38,435 bases of DNA from JAYWAM01 sp043782425 (GCA_043782425.1 JAYWAM010000171.1:1-38435); one strand, 5' to 3'. Shown: positions 23,043 through 31,734, counted from the first letter of the stretch. The notes: generated by a model not told the origin, from the sequence alone. Made by a program: numbers and translations.

Positions 23043-23612
23043 ATGCCGCCGAGCGCGAAACGTAATCGAGTCCGCATCATCGGCGGCGCCTGGCGCACCA
23101 GGCTGATTGAATTTCCCGATGTCCCCGATCTGCGGCCAACCACAGATCGCGTTCGGGAAACACTGTTTAACTGGCTTGGGCAAACCCTGTATGGCAAGAG
23201 CTGTCTTGATCTGTTTGCGGGAAGCGGTGCGCTCGGCTTTGAGGCGCTTTCACGCCATGCGCAGCAGGTAACCATGGTCGAGAAGCAACGTGAAGTACTG
23301 TCGGCTTTACAAGCCAACGCCACGCGACTGGGTGCATGCAATCTGACCCTCGTGAGTGCTGACGCCTGTCAATATCTGCACACCTGCAAGGAGTTATTTG
23401 ATGTGGTTTTTTTGGATCCGCCATTTAAGTCTGACTTGATGGGTGAAATTTTGACCTTATTGCCGGGCATACTGGCGCGCGATGCCGTGGTATATCTGGA
23501 ATCCGACCACGAACTGCATGAGGTGGCGGCGCGCTGGAAAATACTCAAAAGCAGCCATGCGGGCAGGGTGGCGTTCGGACTGATTGGCGCGCCTGAATTG
23601 GGAGACGCTTGA
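23043..23612 (+). CDS. rsmD: 16S rRNA (guanine(966)-N2)-methyltransferase RsmD
   Basis: RsmD methylates G966 of 16S rRNA in the small subunit. The sequence shows the family start VRIIGGAWRTRLIEFP, LRPTTDRVRETLFNWL, the SAM-binding CLDLFAGSGALGFEALSR, and the catalytic DPPF in VVFLDPPFKSD. ATG 23043 gives 189 residues and matches the spacing before RIIGG in other RsmD proteins. A GTG at 22998 would add 15 residues. Neither has a good ribosome site. It is divergent from ftsY, a common arrangement, and its stop overlaps coaD (TGATG). Confidence 0.96.
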   Translation: MPPSAKRNRVRIIGGAWRTRLIEFPDVPDLRPTTDRVRETLFNWLGQTLYGKSCLDLFAGSGALGFEALSRHAQQVTMVEKQREVLSALQANATRLGACNLTLVSADACQYLHTCKELFDVVFLDPPFKSDLMGEILTLLPGILARDAVVYLESDHELHEVAARWKILKSSHAGRVAFGLIGAPELGDA

Positions 23613-24094
23613 TGATACGCGCAGTTTACCCCGGCACGTTTGACCCTATTACCAAGGGCCATGAGGATCTGGTACAAAGAGCATCCAAACTGTTCGGCGA
23701 AGTCATCGTCGGGGTGGCGCATAGCCAGACAAAACAACCATTTTTTACTTTTGAAGAACGCATCGCGCTGGCACGCGAGGTGCTGACGCCTTGCAAAAAT
23801 GTTCAAGTGCACGGATTTCGCGGACTGTTATCGGATTTTCTCAACTTACAAAAGGCCACGGTAATTGTGCGAGGCTTACGCGCCGTATCTGATTTTGAGT
23901 ACGAATTTCAGATGGCGGGAATGAACCGGCGTTTGAACCCCGGCGTCGAAACCTTGTTTTTAACCCCATCCGATAAATATCTTTTTATCTCAGCCAGTAT
24001 CGTGCGTGAGATTGCTGTTCTCGGGGGGGATGTGAGCGAATTTGTCCATCCGACCACGGCTAAATGGCTCAATAAAAAAGTCGGCAAAGAATGA
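23612..24094 (+). CDS. coaD: Phosphopantetheine adenylyltransferase
   Basis: CoaD joins ATP and 4'-phosphopantetheine to make dephospho-CoA, the step before CoaE. The 160-residue protein has the nucleotidyltransferase motif YPGTFDPITKGHEDLV, the RGLRAVSDFEYEFQMAGMNR helix, and the ISASIVREIA motif. ATG 23612 overlaps the rsmD stop; a TTG at 23609 is possible but unnecessary. rsmD-coaD-ferredoxin order is common in betaproteobacteria. Confidence 0.98.
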   Translation: MIRAVYPGTFDPITKGHEDLVQRASKLFGEVIVGVAHSQTKQPFFTFEERIALAREVLTPCKNVQVHGFRGLLSDFLNLQKATVIVRGLRAVSDFEYEFQMAGMNRRLNPGVETLFLTPSDKYLFISASIVREIAVLGGDVSEFVHPTTAKWLNKKVGKE

Positions 24095-24131
24095 AGACCG
24101 CACCCCGCAGCTTATGCGAAGCGAGCACTGA

Positions 24132-24395
24132 ATGGCGCTAATCATTACCGACGAATGCATCAACTGCGATGTTTGCGAACCCGAGTGCCCTAACGGCGCA
24201 ATTTCCCAGGGCGTCGAAATTTATGTCATTGACCCCAACAAGTGCACCGAGTGCGTCGGGCATTTTGACCAACCCCAATGCCAGCAGGTATGCCCGGTTG
24301 ACTGCATCCCCTTCAACCCCGATATGGTGGAGGATAAAGAACAGCTTTACGCAAAGTTTTTGCGTCTTGAAGCACTCAAAAACGCGCAGAATTAG
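24132..24395 (+). CDS. YfhL-type 2[4Fe-4S] ferredoxin
   Basis: A small dicluster ferredoxin of 87 residues, likely a low-potential electron carrier. The first cluster motif is CINCDVCEPECPNGAI. The second is CTECVGHFDQPQCQQVCPVDCI, with an insertion between its second and third cysteines, as in the YfhL/Allochromatium-type group. It follows coaD after 37 bases. Its TAG stop overlaps the TAA stop of the convergent GTPase gene in the bases TTAG (24392-24395), leaving no room for a terminator between them. Confidence 0.94.
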   Translation: MALIITDECINCDVCEPECPNGAISQGVEIYVIDPNKCTECVGHFDQPQCQQVCPVDCIPFNPDMVEDKEQLYAKFLRLEALKNAQN

Positions 24396-26368
24396 GCGGC
24401 TTTTCCTGTTGCTCCGAAATGTTTCTCAAGGGCTACCGTATGCTCTGAAATGGCGTTGTGGCGCGAGCGAATAACATCCAATTGCCCCTGAAGCTCCGAT
24501 ATCTTGCCCGCCAGATCGAGTTCAGCGTTGAGTAGTTTTTCCATGCCATCGGTGCGATGGGTGGCATTTTCCTTCTGATTTTCGAATGGCTTTTCCAGCG
24601 CATTCAGCAAGCCGCGCATCCAGACATTGCTTTCCCGCGCTGCGATCTCGAAGATATGCACCACTCTGCCGCCGATAGAAGTCTGAAATAACTCACCCAA
24701 CAATGGCCCGCGCCGTAACAAAAGGTTAGCCGGGCGCTTAAATTCTCGCTTTGCCTGGGACTCAACTTTTTGTAGTTCAGACTGAAAACGCTGTGTCGGG
24801 AAAGGTAGTACTTCGCCCATCTGAATCCCGTGTTCAGATTTCATTTTGTTAAAAATTTCTGTGAAAATTCGCTTAATTTCGTTGATTTTGCTTTCAATTT
24901 CCGTGATGTCCTTGCGCGATTCAACGATGTAGCTATCCACAAGCGTCTGCAGTCCTCCCGCAAGAAGACTAGCGGAGATGGTCGCGTAGGCACTTTTGGA
25001 GCGTAGTCGTTTTTCGTCAAGGCCAATAATTTCGGTCAACTCCTCGCCCAGGCGAGCATGAACTGCTCGCAAGCCGCGTAGTTCCTTCATGGCTGTAAAG
25101 AGACTGTCTTGCCGAGAAGACGACTTTTTAACCAGGCTGCTAACTAGGCGTTGGTTTTTTTCTCGTAATTCGCCCAAATCGCGTAACTGCCCAAGCAGGA
25201 CAAAGCGGGCTTCGTCGACATTTGCACGCGCTGCTGCGAGAAAATCCAGAAGTTGTCGTCCTGCTTCAGTCGAAAGTGATGCCTGAAGCGCACTTGAGAG
25301 TTCGCTCGTAATGCCGCGCTCAAGTTGATAAAGACGGCTTCTGATCAATTTATCGCGATCCTGCGTCGCCTTGCCGACGAATCCCTGTTGCGCCGAGAGC
25401 GGAATAACCTTGATCGGATCAACACGAAGCAGATCAGCAGCTTCTTTGACCTGGCGATCAATTTCGCGCAACACATCCGTGTTAGTCCTGTCTGCTTGGT
25501 GAAGGCAATCGATCTTGTTGAGTACCACCAAACGATTTGCCGGCGTCGTCTCTGGCGCACGCCCGAAGCTGCCGTCGAGCTTCATAACGCCGCCGCCGAG
25601 ATAGCCTTTCCAGATTGCCAGATCAGGTTTGGTAACGCCAAGATTGGTGTCGAGGATAAAAACCACGCAATCGGACTCAGGAATACGATGCCGCGATAAC
25701 TCCGGTTCGGCGGCCAGCGCTGAGAGTCCGGGGGTGTCGAGTAGCACCAGCCCAGACTGAAGCAAGGGATGAGGAAGATTGATTATTCCATGGCGCCAGC
25801 GCGGCACATCAACCAGCTTGGCGCCTTCGGCGGGAGGCTTAGCGATGGCGTCGCCATGCAGTCCGAGCGCAACCGCTTCACCGAGTGTGACGCGGCGTGT
25901 TTCCGAAAGCGCGCCGAACGCACGTTGCATTGAGTCTGAGTCTTCGGGGTAGAACGGAATCGTTTTCCACTGAGATTCGTCCGCAACCAGCTCGGCAAAG
26001 CGCTTTGGGCTCTCGCGCGTTTCGATGGGCAAAAGCCGCACGCAAGGTGGCCAGTCCCGGTCATAGCGAAGTTCCGTGACGCATAGCGTGCTGCGCGCCG
26101 GCCCAGAAGGCAACAAGCGCCCCCCGTTGGCATTAAAAAATAGAGCATTGATGAGTTCCGATTTGCCGCGCCCGGCTTCGCCCACAAAGGCGATTGTGAG
26201 CCGTTCATTGTGGACGCGCGCCAGCAGCCCCTCAAGCTTCTCCCGAATATCGCTACCGAACAATTCGTGATGCGACAGCATGCGGCGCAATGTCTCGATC
26301 TGCTCCTCAAGGTCACTACGCCAAGACAGGAACTCGCTAAGGCGAGAGGAAAGGAAAGGTTCACTCAT
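24392..26368 (-). CDS. Dynamin-like large GTPase, function unknown
   Basis: A 658-residue protein with a complete GTPase core after a helical N-terminus. The P-loop is GEAGRGKS at 63-70, a possible switch I is SGPARSTLCVTEL at 88-100 (Thr 94), G3 is DTPG at 211-214, and G4 is NKID at 284-287. The rest, about 300 residues, is charged, helix-rich and coiled-coil-like (for example LRDLGELREKNQRLVSSLVKK and IESKINEIKRIFTEI). No clear membrane helix or signal is seen. This layout is that of bacterial dynamin-like proteins, which bind and remodel membranes, but the substrate and role are unknown. It lies between the ferredoxin (convergent) and mutM (same strand, 56 bases upstream). Confidence 0.82.
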   Translation of the reverse strand: MSEPFLSSRLSEFLSWRSDLEEQIETLRRMLSHHELFGSDIREKLEGLLARVHNERLTIAFVGEAGRGKSELINALFFNANGGRLLPSGPARSTLCVTELRYDRDWPPCVRLLPIETRESPKRFAELVADESQWKTIPFYPEDSDSMQRAFGALSETRRVTLGEAVALGLHGDAIAKPPAEGAKLVDVPRWRHGIINLPHPLLQSGLVLLDTPGLSALAAEPELSRHRIPESDCVVFILDTNLGVTKPDLAIWKGYLGGGVMKLDGSFGRAPETTPANRLVVLNKIDCLHQADRTNTDVLREIDRQVKEAADLLRVDPIKVIPLSAQQGFVGKATQDRDKLIRSRLYQLERGITSELSSALQASLSTEAGRQLLDFLAAARANVDEARFVLLGQLRDLGELREKNQRLVSSLVKKSSSRQDSLFTAMKELRGLRAVHARLGEELTEIIGLDEKRLRSKSAYATISASLLAGGLQTLVDSYIVESRKDITEIESKINEIKRIFTEIFNKMKSEHGIQMGEVLPFPTQRFQSELQKVESQAKREFKRPANLLLRRGPLLGELFQTSIGGRVVHIFEIAARESNVWMRGLLNALEKPFENQKENATHRTDGMEKLLNAELDLAGKISELQGQLDVIRSRHNAISEHTVALEKHFGATGKAA

Positions 26369-26424
26369 GCGGGTATGGGTGTGCGCTCATCTAAGTTAAA
26401 TTGCAAAAAATTACATGCGGCGAT

Positions 26425-27252
26425 CTAGCGCTGGCAGCGCGGACAAAAATAACTGGAGCGTTGCCCCTGACGCAGGCTGCGGATAGGTGTTGCGCAGCGT
26501 TTGCAAGGTAATCCCTCACGGCCATAGGTCCAATATTCGAGCTGAAAATAGCCGGCTTCTCCATTGCTGCCGGTAAAATTACGGATCGAGCTTCCGCCAG
26601 CTTCAAGAGCGCGCCCCAAGGTATCCTTTATCGACTGCGCCAGCCTGGTACAGCGCTTGCGCGATATTTCCCCGGCGGCGCGTCGTGGATGTATCCCTGC
26701 ATGGTACAGGGCTTCGTTGGCATAGATATTTCCGATCCCGGTCACGATGTGGGAATCCATCAGCAATTGTTTAATCGCGACCTGCTTGCCGCGGCTTACA
26801 GCAAACAGGCAAGCACCGGTAAATTCCACCGACAAAGGCTCGACCCCCAGCTTGCAGAGCAGCGGGTGCGCCCCAGTATCGCCATCTATCCATAGTATCG
26901 CGCCAAACCTTCTGGGATCCGTAAAACGAATAAGTTTGCCACTCTCCAGCACTATATCAACATGATCGTGTTTCCCGGGAGGTGACTCTTGTTCAAGTAC
27001 GCGCAGGCTGCCGGACATACCAAGGTGAATCAACAGGTGGCCGCAGTGCTTTCTTTTGCAGCAATAAAGCAGCAAATATTTGCCACGTCGCATGATGTCG
27101 CGCACCACCTGCCCGGCAAGCAACTCAGGCAAAAAGTCGGGAATCTGCCAGCGTAGGCGATTCTCGCGCACCTCCAAGGCCAGTATCCGCGCCCCTTTCA
27201 GGTAAGGCAGCAAACCCAGGCGGGTGGTTTCAACTTCGGGGAGTTCGGGCAT
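26425..27252 (-). CDS. mutM: Formamidopyrimidine-DNA glycosylase (MutM/Fpg)
   Basis: MutM removes 8-oxoguanine and formamidopyrimidines from DNA and nicks the abasic site. From ATG 27252 the 275-residue protein begins PELPEVETT with the catalytic Pro and Glu. It has the beta-elimination lysine in RRGKYLLLY, the H2TH helix in DSHIVTGIGNIYANEALYHAGIHP, and a C-terminal zinc finger (CKRCATPIRS and YFCPRCQR). A longer frame from 27405 lacks these at its start and would hide the N-terminal proline needed for catalysis, so I reject it. It is divergent from the TPR gene. Confidence 0.98.
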   Translation of the reverse strand: MPELPEVETTRLGLLPYLKGARILALEVRENRLRWQIPDFLPELLAGQVVRDIMRRGKYLLLYCCKRKHCGHLLIHLGMSGSLRVLEQESPPGKHDHVDIVLESGKLIRFTDPRRFGAILWIDGDTGAHPLLCKLGVEPLSVEFTGACLFAVSRGKQVAIKQLLMDSHIVTGIGNIYANEALYHAGIHPRRAAGEISRKRCTRLAQSIKDTLGRALEAGGSSIRNFTGSNGEAGYFQLEYWTYGREGLPCKRCATPIRSLRQGQRSSYFCPRCQR

Positions 27253-27282
27253 GGAGGGGTCGGATCGCGAATGTAAGCGAAA

Positions 27283-27314
27283 ATTATAAACCCATCCCGG
27301 CATATTTCGGGATG
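27283..27314 (-). promoter_or_regulatory. Candidate mutM promoter with overlapping palindrome
   Basis: A perfect TATAAT lies on the minus strand at 27288-27283, about 31 bases before the mutM ATG. Just upstream, where the -35 box should be, is an inverted repeat CATCCCG (27293-27299) / CGGGATG (27308-27314). No good -35 hexamer is visible there, so a regulator may bind the repeat. Confidence 0.5.
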
Positions 27315-27388
27315 TAAAGGCGTGCCAATTTGCCGCGATGCGGATATGATAGGCATGAATTTCCCTTGTTAACTCAGGTCTGACGCCC

Positions 27389-29074
27389 ATGTACTTTTTC
27401 CGCACTTGCCTTTTCGCCTTTGTGACAAGCTCGCTTGTTCTGCTAGCGCCGCCCTTGCTCGCCCAGCAGCCTTCTGCCGATAGCCAACCAGAGGGGCTGA
27501 CTGAACAGTTTCTGTACCAGTATTTAATTTCAGAAATCGCCGGTCAGCGCGGACGCGGCGGCGTGGCGATTCAGGGAATGACCGGCCTGGCAAAAGCGAC
27601 GCGTGATCCGCGCCTGGCGCGTCGCGCGCTGGAAATAGCTTTTCAAACGCGTCTATTCAGTACAGCTATGGATGCCGCCTCACTGTGGCTTGAGCTTGAG
27701 CCCGATTCTGTGATCGCCAGGCAAGCTATGGCCATGCTCGTCAATAACTACGGCACTTTTGAAGCCTCGGTCGAGCGCCTGAAACCATTGCTCGGCGACA
27801 AAGAAAAAGCGCCCGCACTCTATATGCAGCTTAACGCCGTCCTGAGCCGTTTTCCGGATAAGGCCAGCGTGCTCAAATCCGTACAAGAACTCGCTGCACT
27901 CAACCCGCAAATGCCCGAAGCGCTATTCGCCGTCGCGCAGGCTGCCCTTGTGGCAAAAAACATCAAGCTGGCGCAAGACGCAGCCCAGCAAGCAAGCGCG
28001 CTGAATTCAAAATTCGAACCGGCAATCATATTGCAAGGGCAGATGCTGCGCGAAAAAGCTGAGGAAGACGCGGCAGGTTTTTATCGCGATTATCTATTAC
28101 GTAATCCCGATGCCAAAGACGTGCGCGTAAGTTATGCGCGTCTGCTGGTGACGCAAAAGTCGTATCTCAGTGCGCGCGAGCAGTTTCGCATCGCCGAAGA
28201 AAATGCACCCGACGACCCGGAACTTCCCTATGCCATCGGCTTGATTTCCCAGCAGATCGAAGACCACGCGGCAGCCGAAGCGGCTTTTCAGCGCACCCTT
28301 GAGCTGAAGCCGCGAGACGCCAATCCCATTTTGATCAGTCTTGGACAGATTGAAGAAGCACGCACCAACTGGGAAGCTGCGATCGGTTGGTATCAGCGGG
28401 TGACTGACGGCGATTATTTTGTCACTGCGCAACTCAAGATAGCCGGTGTGCTCACTAAACAAAGTGGTATCGCATCGGGGCGCAAACATTTGCAGGAACT
28501 AGAAGCTACTTCCCCTGAGCAACACATACAACTCATTCTTGCAGAGGCGCAGTTGTTGCGCGATGCACGCGCGTTTGGCGAAGCGTATTCTTTGCTGTCC
28601 GAGACGCTGGCGAAATATCCCGATACGGTCGAACTGATTTATGACCGCGCCATGATCGCAGAAAAGCTCGACCGTGTTGATGAGCTTGAGCGTGATCTGC
28701 GCCGCGTCATAGAACTCAAACCAGACCACGCGCACGCCTACAATGCGCTTGGCTACACTCTGGCAGATCGCACCAAGCGCTATGACGAGGCCTATGACCT
28801 GATACAAAAAGCCCTAGCCCTGGCGCCTGCGGACCCTTTCATTCTCGATAGTCTAGGCTGGGTGCAGTATCGTCTCGGGAAAACGGGCGAATCCCTGCTG
28901 ACGCTAAAGAAAGCCTATGCGTTTCGTCCCGATCCGGAGATCGCCGCGCATTTGGGCGAAGTGCTATGGACATCGGGAAGCCACGATGAAGCCGCCAAAC
29001 TATGGCGTGCGGCACTGCTTGAGTTCCCGGGCAATGATTCGTTGCGCGCCATTCTCAACAAGTACAAGCCATAA
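27389..29074 (+). CDS. Exported tetratricopeptide-repeat protein
   Basis: A 561-residue protein with a signal peptide (CLFAFVTSSLVLLAPPLLAQQ, cut near LLAQ) and then TPR-like helical repeats over most of its length. Clear TPR stretches include DDPELPYAIGLISQQIEDHAAAEAAFQRTLELKP, DHAHAYNALGYTLADRTKRYDEAYDLIQKALALAPADP and a following PFILDSLGWVQYRLGKTGESL unit. Such proteins act as scaffolds in the envelope. In several betaproteobacteria a similar TPR gene sits beside mutM and before lolB, but no lolB follows here. The exact role is unknown. ATG 27389 has no strong ribosome site, but the signal peptide supports it. Confidence 0.85.
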   Translation: MYFFRTCLFAFVTSSLVLLAPPLLAQQPSADSQPEGLTEQFLYQYLISEIAGQRGRGGVAIQGMTGLAKATRDPRLARRALEIAFQTRLFSTAMDAASLWLELEPDSVIARQAMAMLVNNYGTFEASVERLKPLLGDKEKAPALYMQLNAVLSRFPDKASVLKSVQELAALNPQMPEALFAVAQAALVAKNIKLAQDAAQQASALNSKFEPAIILQGQMLREKAEEDAAGFYRDYLLRNPDAKDVRVSYARLLVTQKSYLSAREQFRIAEENAPDDPELPYAIGLISQQIEDHAAAEAAFQRTLELKPRDANPILISLGQIEEARTNWEAAIGWYQRVTDGDYFVTAQLKIAGVLTKQSGIASGRKHLQELEATSPEQHIQLILAEAQLLRDARAFGEAYSLLSETLAKYPDTVELIYDRAMIAEKLDRVDELERDLRRVIELKPDHAHAYNALGYTLADRTKRYDEAYDLIQKALALAPADPFILDSLGWVQYRLGKTGESLLTLKKAYAFRPDPEIAAHLGEVLWTSGSHDEAAKLWRAALLEFPGNDSLRAILNKYKP

Positions 29075-29156
29075 CTGGGGCGCATAACGCTCCGCAAATA
29101 ATAGGCTTTCGACGTGATGTAATAGGTAATTTAACTTTGGAAAAGGGAGAGGATTC

Positions 29157-30275
29157 ATGAGTAACGGTACGAACCTGGCGTCGCTTGTGGCGTGGGGCGG
29201 CTTTGGCTTGGCATTTATTTTTGGATTGGTGGCGAGTAAAACTAATTTCTGCACCATGGGCGCGGTATCGGACATCGTCAACATGGGCAACTGGGGGCGT
29301 ATGCGCGCCTGGCTGCTCGCCATCGCTATCGCCATCATCGGCGCAAATACATTGCATCTGCTCGGACTGGTGGATCTCTCAAAGTCGATCTATCAGCGGC
29401 CCAGCATGGCATGGCTGTCTATTCTGGTAGGCGGGTTGTCCTTCGGCGTCGGCATGACGCTCGCATCCGGCTGCGCCAGTAAAACGCTGATGCGCATTGG
29501 CGGAGGCAGTCTCAGATCGCTGGTGGTGTTCGTGTTCCTGGGGATTTCCGCTTATATGACCCTTAAAGGATTGTTCGGGCAATGGCGCGCGAGCCTGTTC
29601 GACCCAGTGCTGTTTAATTTTTCCACAATAGGCGCCAGCGGACAGGATCTGCCGACATTGCTCGCCCGCGCCGCCGGGATGGATAAGAAGACCGCTGTTC
29701 TGGCGAGCGTAGCGCTAATCAGCGGCGCACTGTTGATTTTTGTGTTCAAGGACGCGCGCTTCAGAAAAAGCTTCAACAATATTCTGGCAGGCGTAGTGAT
29801 CGGCTTGCTGATAACCGCCGCATGGTATCTCACAGGCCACATAGGCTATGGCGAAAATCCCGATACGCTGGAGACGGTATTTTTTGGCACCAACACCCGG
29901 GCAGCCGAGTCATTCAGCTTTGTAGCGCCGATCGCCTACACGCTCGAATTGTTAATGCTGTGGACCGACACGTCGCTTATCGTGACCTTTGGCATCGCCA
30001 GCGCGGTGGGCGTGATACTCGGCTCGCTTGTTTATGCGCTGCTGAACAAAAGCTTTCGCTGGGAAGGTTTCGCTTCGGTGGGCGATACGCGCAACCATGT
30101 CATCGGCGGCATCCTGATGGGCTTTGGCGGCGTCCTGTCCCTGGGCTGCACCGTCGGGCAAGGCATTTCCGGGCTATCCACCATCGCGCTAGGATCATTT
30201 TTGGCATTCCTGTCCATCGTCGCCGGCGCGGCTGCCACGATGAAGTATTTGTACTGGCGGGAGATGCAGGCGTGA
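29157..30275 (+). CDS. YeeE/YedE family membrane transporter (TsuA-like, sulfur compound uptake)
   Basis: A 372-residue protein with about nine or ten membrane spans. It shows the conserved cysteine-centred motifs of the YeeE/YedE family: KTNFCTMGAVSDI near the N-terminus, GMTLASGCASKTLMRIGGGSLRSL, and LSLGCTVGQGISGLSTIALGS near the end. The characterised member, TsuA, imports thiosulfate using such cysteines; other members have been linked to selenium or other sulfur transport. Substrate here is inferred only. The ATG at 29157 follows GGGAGAGG. It has no same-strand partner downstream and is convergent with dnaJ across a REP-like element. Confidence 0.88.
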   Translation: MSNGTNLASLVAWGGFGLAFIFGLVASKTNFCTMGAVSDIVNMGNWGRMRAWLLAIAIAIIGANTLHLLGLVDLSKSIYQRPSMAWLSILVGGLSFGVGMTLASGCASKTLMRIGGGSLRSLVVFVFLGISAYMTLKGLFGQWRASLFDPVLFNFSTIGASGQDLPTLLARAAGMDKKTAVLASVALISGALLIFVFKDARFRKSFNNILAGVVIGLLITAAWYLTGHIGYGENPDTLETVFFGTNTRAAESFSFVAPIAYTLELLMLWTDTSLIVTFGIASAVGVILGSLVYALLNKSFRWEGFASVGDTRNHVIGGILMGFGGVLSLGCTVGQGISGLSTIALGSFLAFLSIVAGAAATMKYLYWREMQA

Positions 30276-30338
30276 TGTGAAACTGATGTGGAGCGGGCTT
30301 GCCAGCGATACGGAAAGCAAGGAAAAAAACGGCGGCGC

Positions 30339-30409
30339 GTAGGGCGGACCTGTCCGCCGCAGCATCTTGCAGTGAGGTACTGGAGATTTGGCGGGCAAGT
30401 CCGCCCTAC
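30339..30409. repeat. REP-like doublet: two inverted palindromic units
   Basis: Two related 20-base units face each other. The left one (30339-30358) is GTAGGGCGGACCTGTCCGCC. The right one, read on the minus strand (30409-30390), is the same but for two bases. Each unit folds into its own hairpin (GGCGGAC-N2-GTCCGCC on the left), and the two outer ends pair over 11 bases. The element lies in the 243-base gap between convergent YedE-like and dnaJ genes. I see nothing further in 30410-30518. Confidence 0.8.
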
Positions 30410-30518
30410 ACCCGGCTCATGGCTTCATGCTGCTGCCACATCAGTTTGAATCGCGCCCAAGGCGAATAGCGTTGCAATTCCGCCCGAATTTTCAGGAAGC
30501 GCCATCGTGACCGTAGTC

Positions 30519-31649
30519 TCAATCGACTCGAAAAAACTCCCTGACTTTCTCCATGAAGGATTTGGCGCGCGGGTTGTGTCTGTCGCCGTCGGCGAGATTA
30601 ATCGTATCGAGCTCGCGTAGCAGCTCTTTTTGGCGCTCGGTGAGGCGCACCGGGGTCTCCAGCACCACATGGCACATCAAGTCGCCATGCGTGACGCTGC
30701 GCACGCCCTTGATGCCTTTTCCGCGCAGGCGAAAAACCTGGCCGGTCTGGGTTTCTACGGGAATCTTGATCTTGGCTTCGCCATCCAGTGTGGGGATGAC
30801 GATATCGCCGCCCAGCGCCGCCGTGGTGAAGCTGATGGGCATTTCACAATGCAGATCGTTGCCTTCGCGTTGAAATACCGAATGCGGGCGCAAATTGATT
30901 ACAACGTAGAGATCTCCCGAGGGGCCGCCGTTGACTCCGGCTTCGCCTTCACCGGATAGGCGGATGCGGTCGCCGGTATCGACGCCGGAAGGGATTTTTA
31001 CCGACAGGGTCTTGTGTTTTTTAACCCGGCCCGCGCCGTGGCAGGCCGAGCAGGGATCGGATATGACTTTGCCGCTGCCATGACAAGTGGGGCAAGTCTG
31101 CGCCATGGAAAAGGGGCCCATCGCCATGCGCACCTGGCCGCTGCCGCTGCACGCCTGACAGGTCTTGGCTTTGGTGCCGGGTTTGGCGCCGCTGCCTTTG
31201 CAGGTTTCGCAATCTTCCAGGGTGGGAATGCGAATCTTGGTTTCGGTGCCGCGTGCTGCATGTTCGAGGGTGATTTCCAGGTTGTAGCGCAAATCTGCGC
31301 CGCGATAAACACTAGAACGCCCGCCTCTTGCGCCGGCTGCGCCGCCAAAGATTTCACCAAAAATATCGCCGAACGAATCGGAAAATCCGCCAAAGCCCTG
31401 GCCCCCGCCCATGCCGACGCGCGGATCGACACCCGCATGGCCGTAAGTGTCATACGCGCCGCGTTTTTCTTTATCGGACAGCACTTCATACGCTTCCTTG
31501 GCTTCCTTGAATTTCTCCTCCGAACCCTTGTTATCCGGGTTGCGGTCTGGATGAAATTTCATCGCCAGCTTGCGATAGGATTTTTTGATTTCCTCTTCGC
31601 TGGCATCGCGATTGATGCCGAGGATGTCGTAGTAGTCGCGTTTGCTCAT
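30519..31649 (-). CDS. dnaJ: Chaperone protein DnaJ
   Basis: DnaJ delivers unfolded proteins to DnaK and stimulates its ATPase. The 376-residue protein has the J domain with HPD (AMKFHPDRNPDN), a Gly/Phe-rich linker (MGGGQGFGGFSDSFGDIFGE), four zinc-finger CxxCxGxG repeats (CETCKGSG, CQACSGSG, CPTCHGSG, CSACHGAG), and the two C-terminal substrate-binding domains. It is third in grpE-dnaK-dnaJ. The 85 bases separating it from dnaK contain a strong hairpin, so its level may differ from that of dnaK. Confidence 0.99.
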   Translation of the reverse strand: MSKRDYYDILGINRDASEEEIKKSYRKLAMKFHPDRNPDNKGSEEKFKEAKEAYEVLSDKEKRGAYDTYGHAGVDPRVGMGGGQGFGGFSDSFGDIFGEIFGGAAGARGGRSSVYRGADLRYNLEITLEHAARGTETKIRIPTLEDCETCKGSGAKPGTKAKTCQACSGSGQVRMAMGPFSMAQTCPTCHGSGKVISDPCSACHGAGRVKKHKTLSVKIPSGVDTGDRIRLSGEGEAGVNGGPSGDLYVVINLRPHSVFQREGNDLHCEMPISFTTAALGGDIVIPTLDGEAKIKIPVETQTGQVFRLRGKGIKGVRSVTHGDLMCHVVLETPVRLTERQKELLRELDTINLADGDRHNPRAKSFMEKVREFFRVD

Positions 31650-31693
31650 GTTCTAAAGTGACAGTAAACGTTAGGTGATAGGTGAAATGAAGA

Positions 31694-31722
31694 GAGGCGC
31701 GAGGCTTTGCGCCTCGCGCCTC
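31694..31722 (-). repeat. Strong hairpin between dnaK and dnaJ
   Basis: GAGGCGCGAGGC (31694-31705) and GCCTCGCGCCTC (31711-31722) are perfectly complementary over 12 bases around a 5-base loop. On the minus strand it follows the dnaK stop by 13 bases, without a T run. It may be an RNA-stabilising or processing structure or a partial terminator; it could also be a dispersed repeat. Confidence 0.75.
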
Positions 31723-31734
31723 CCTCTAGCCACC

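Noticed and set aside
23354..23362. GAGTGCTGA, resembling half a CIRCE element
   Set aside because: One base off, inside rsmD, and without the partner arm.
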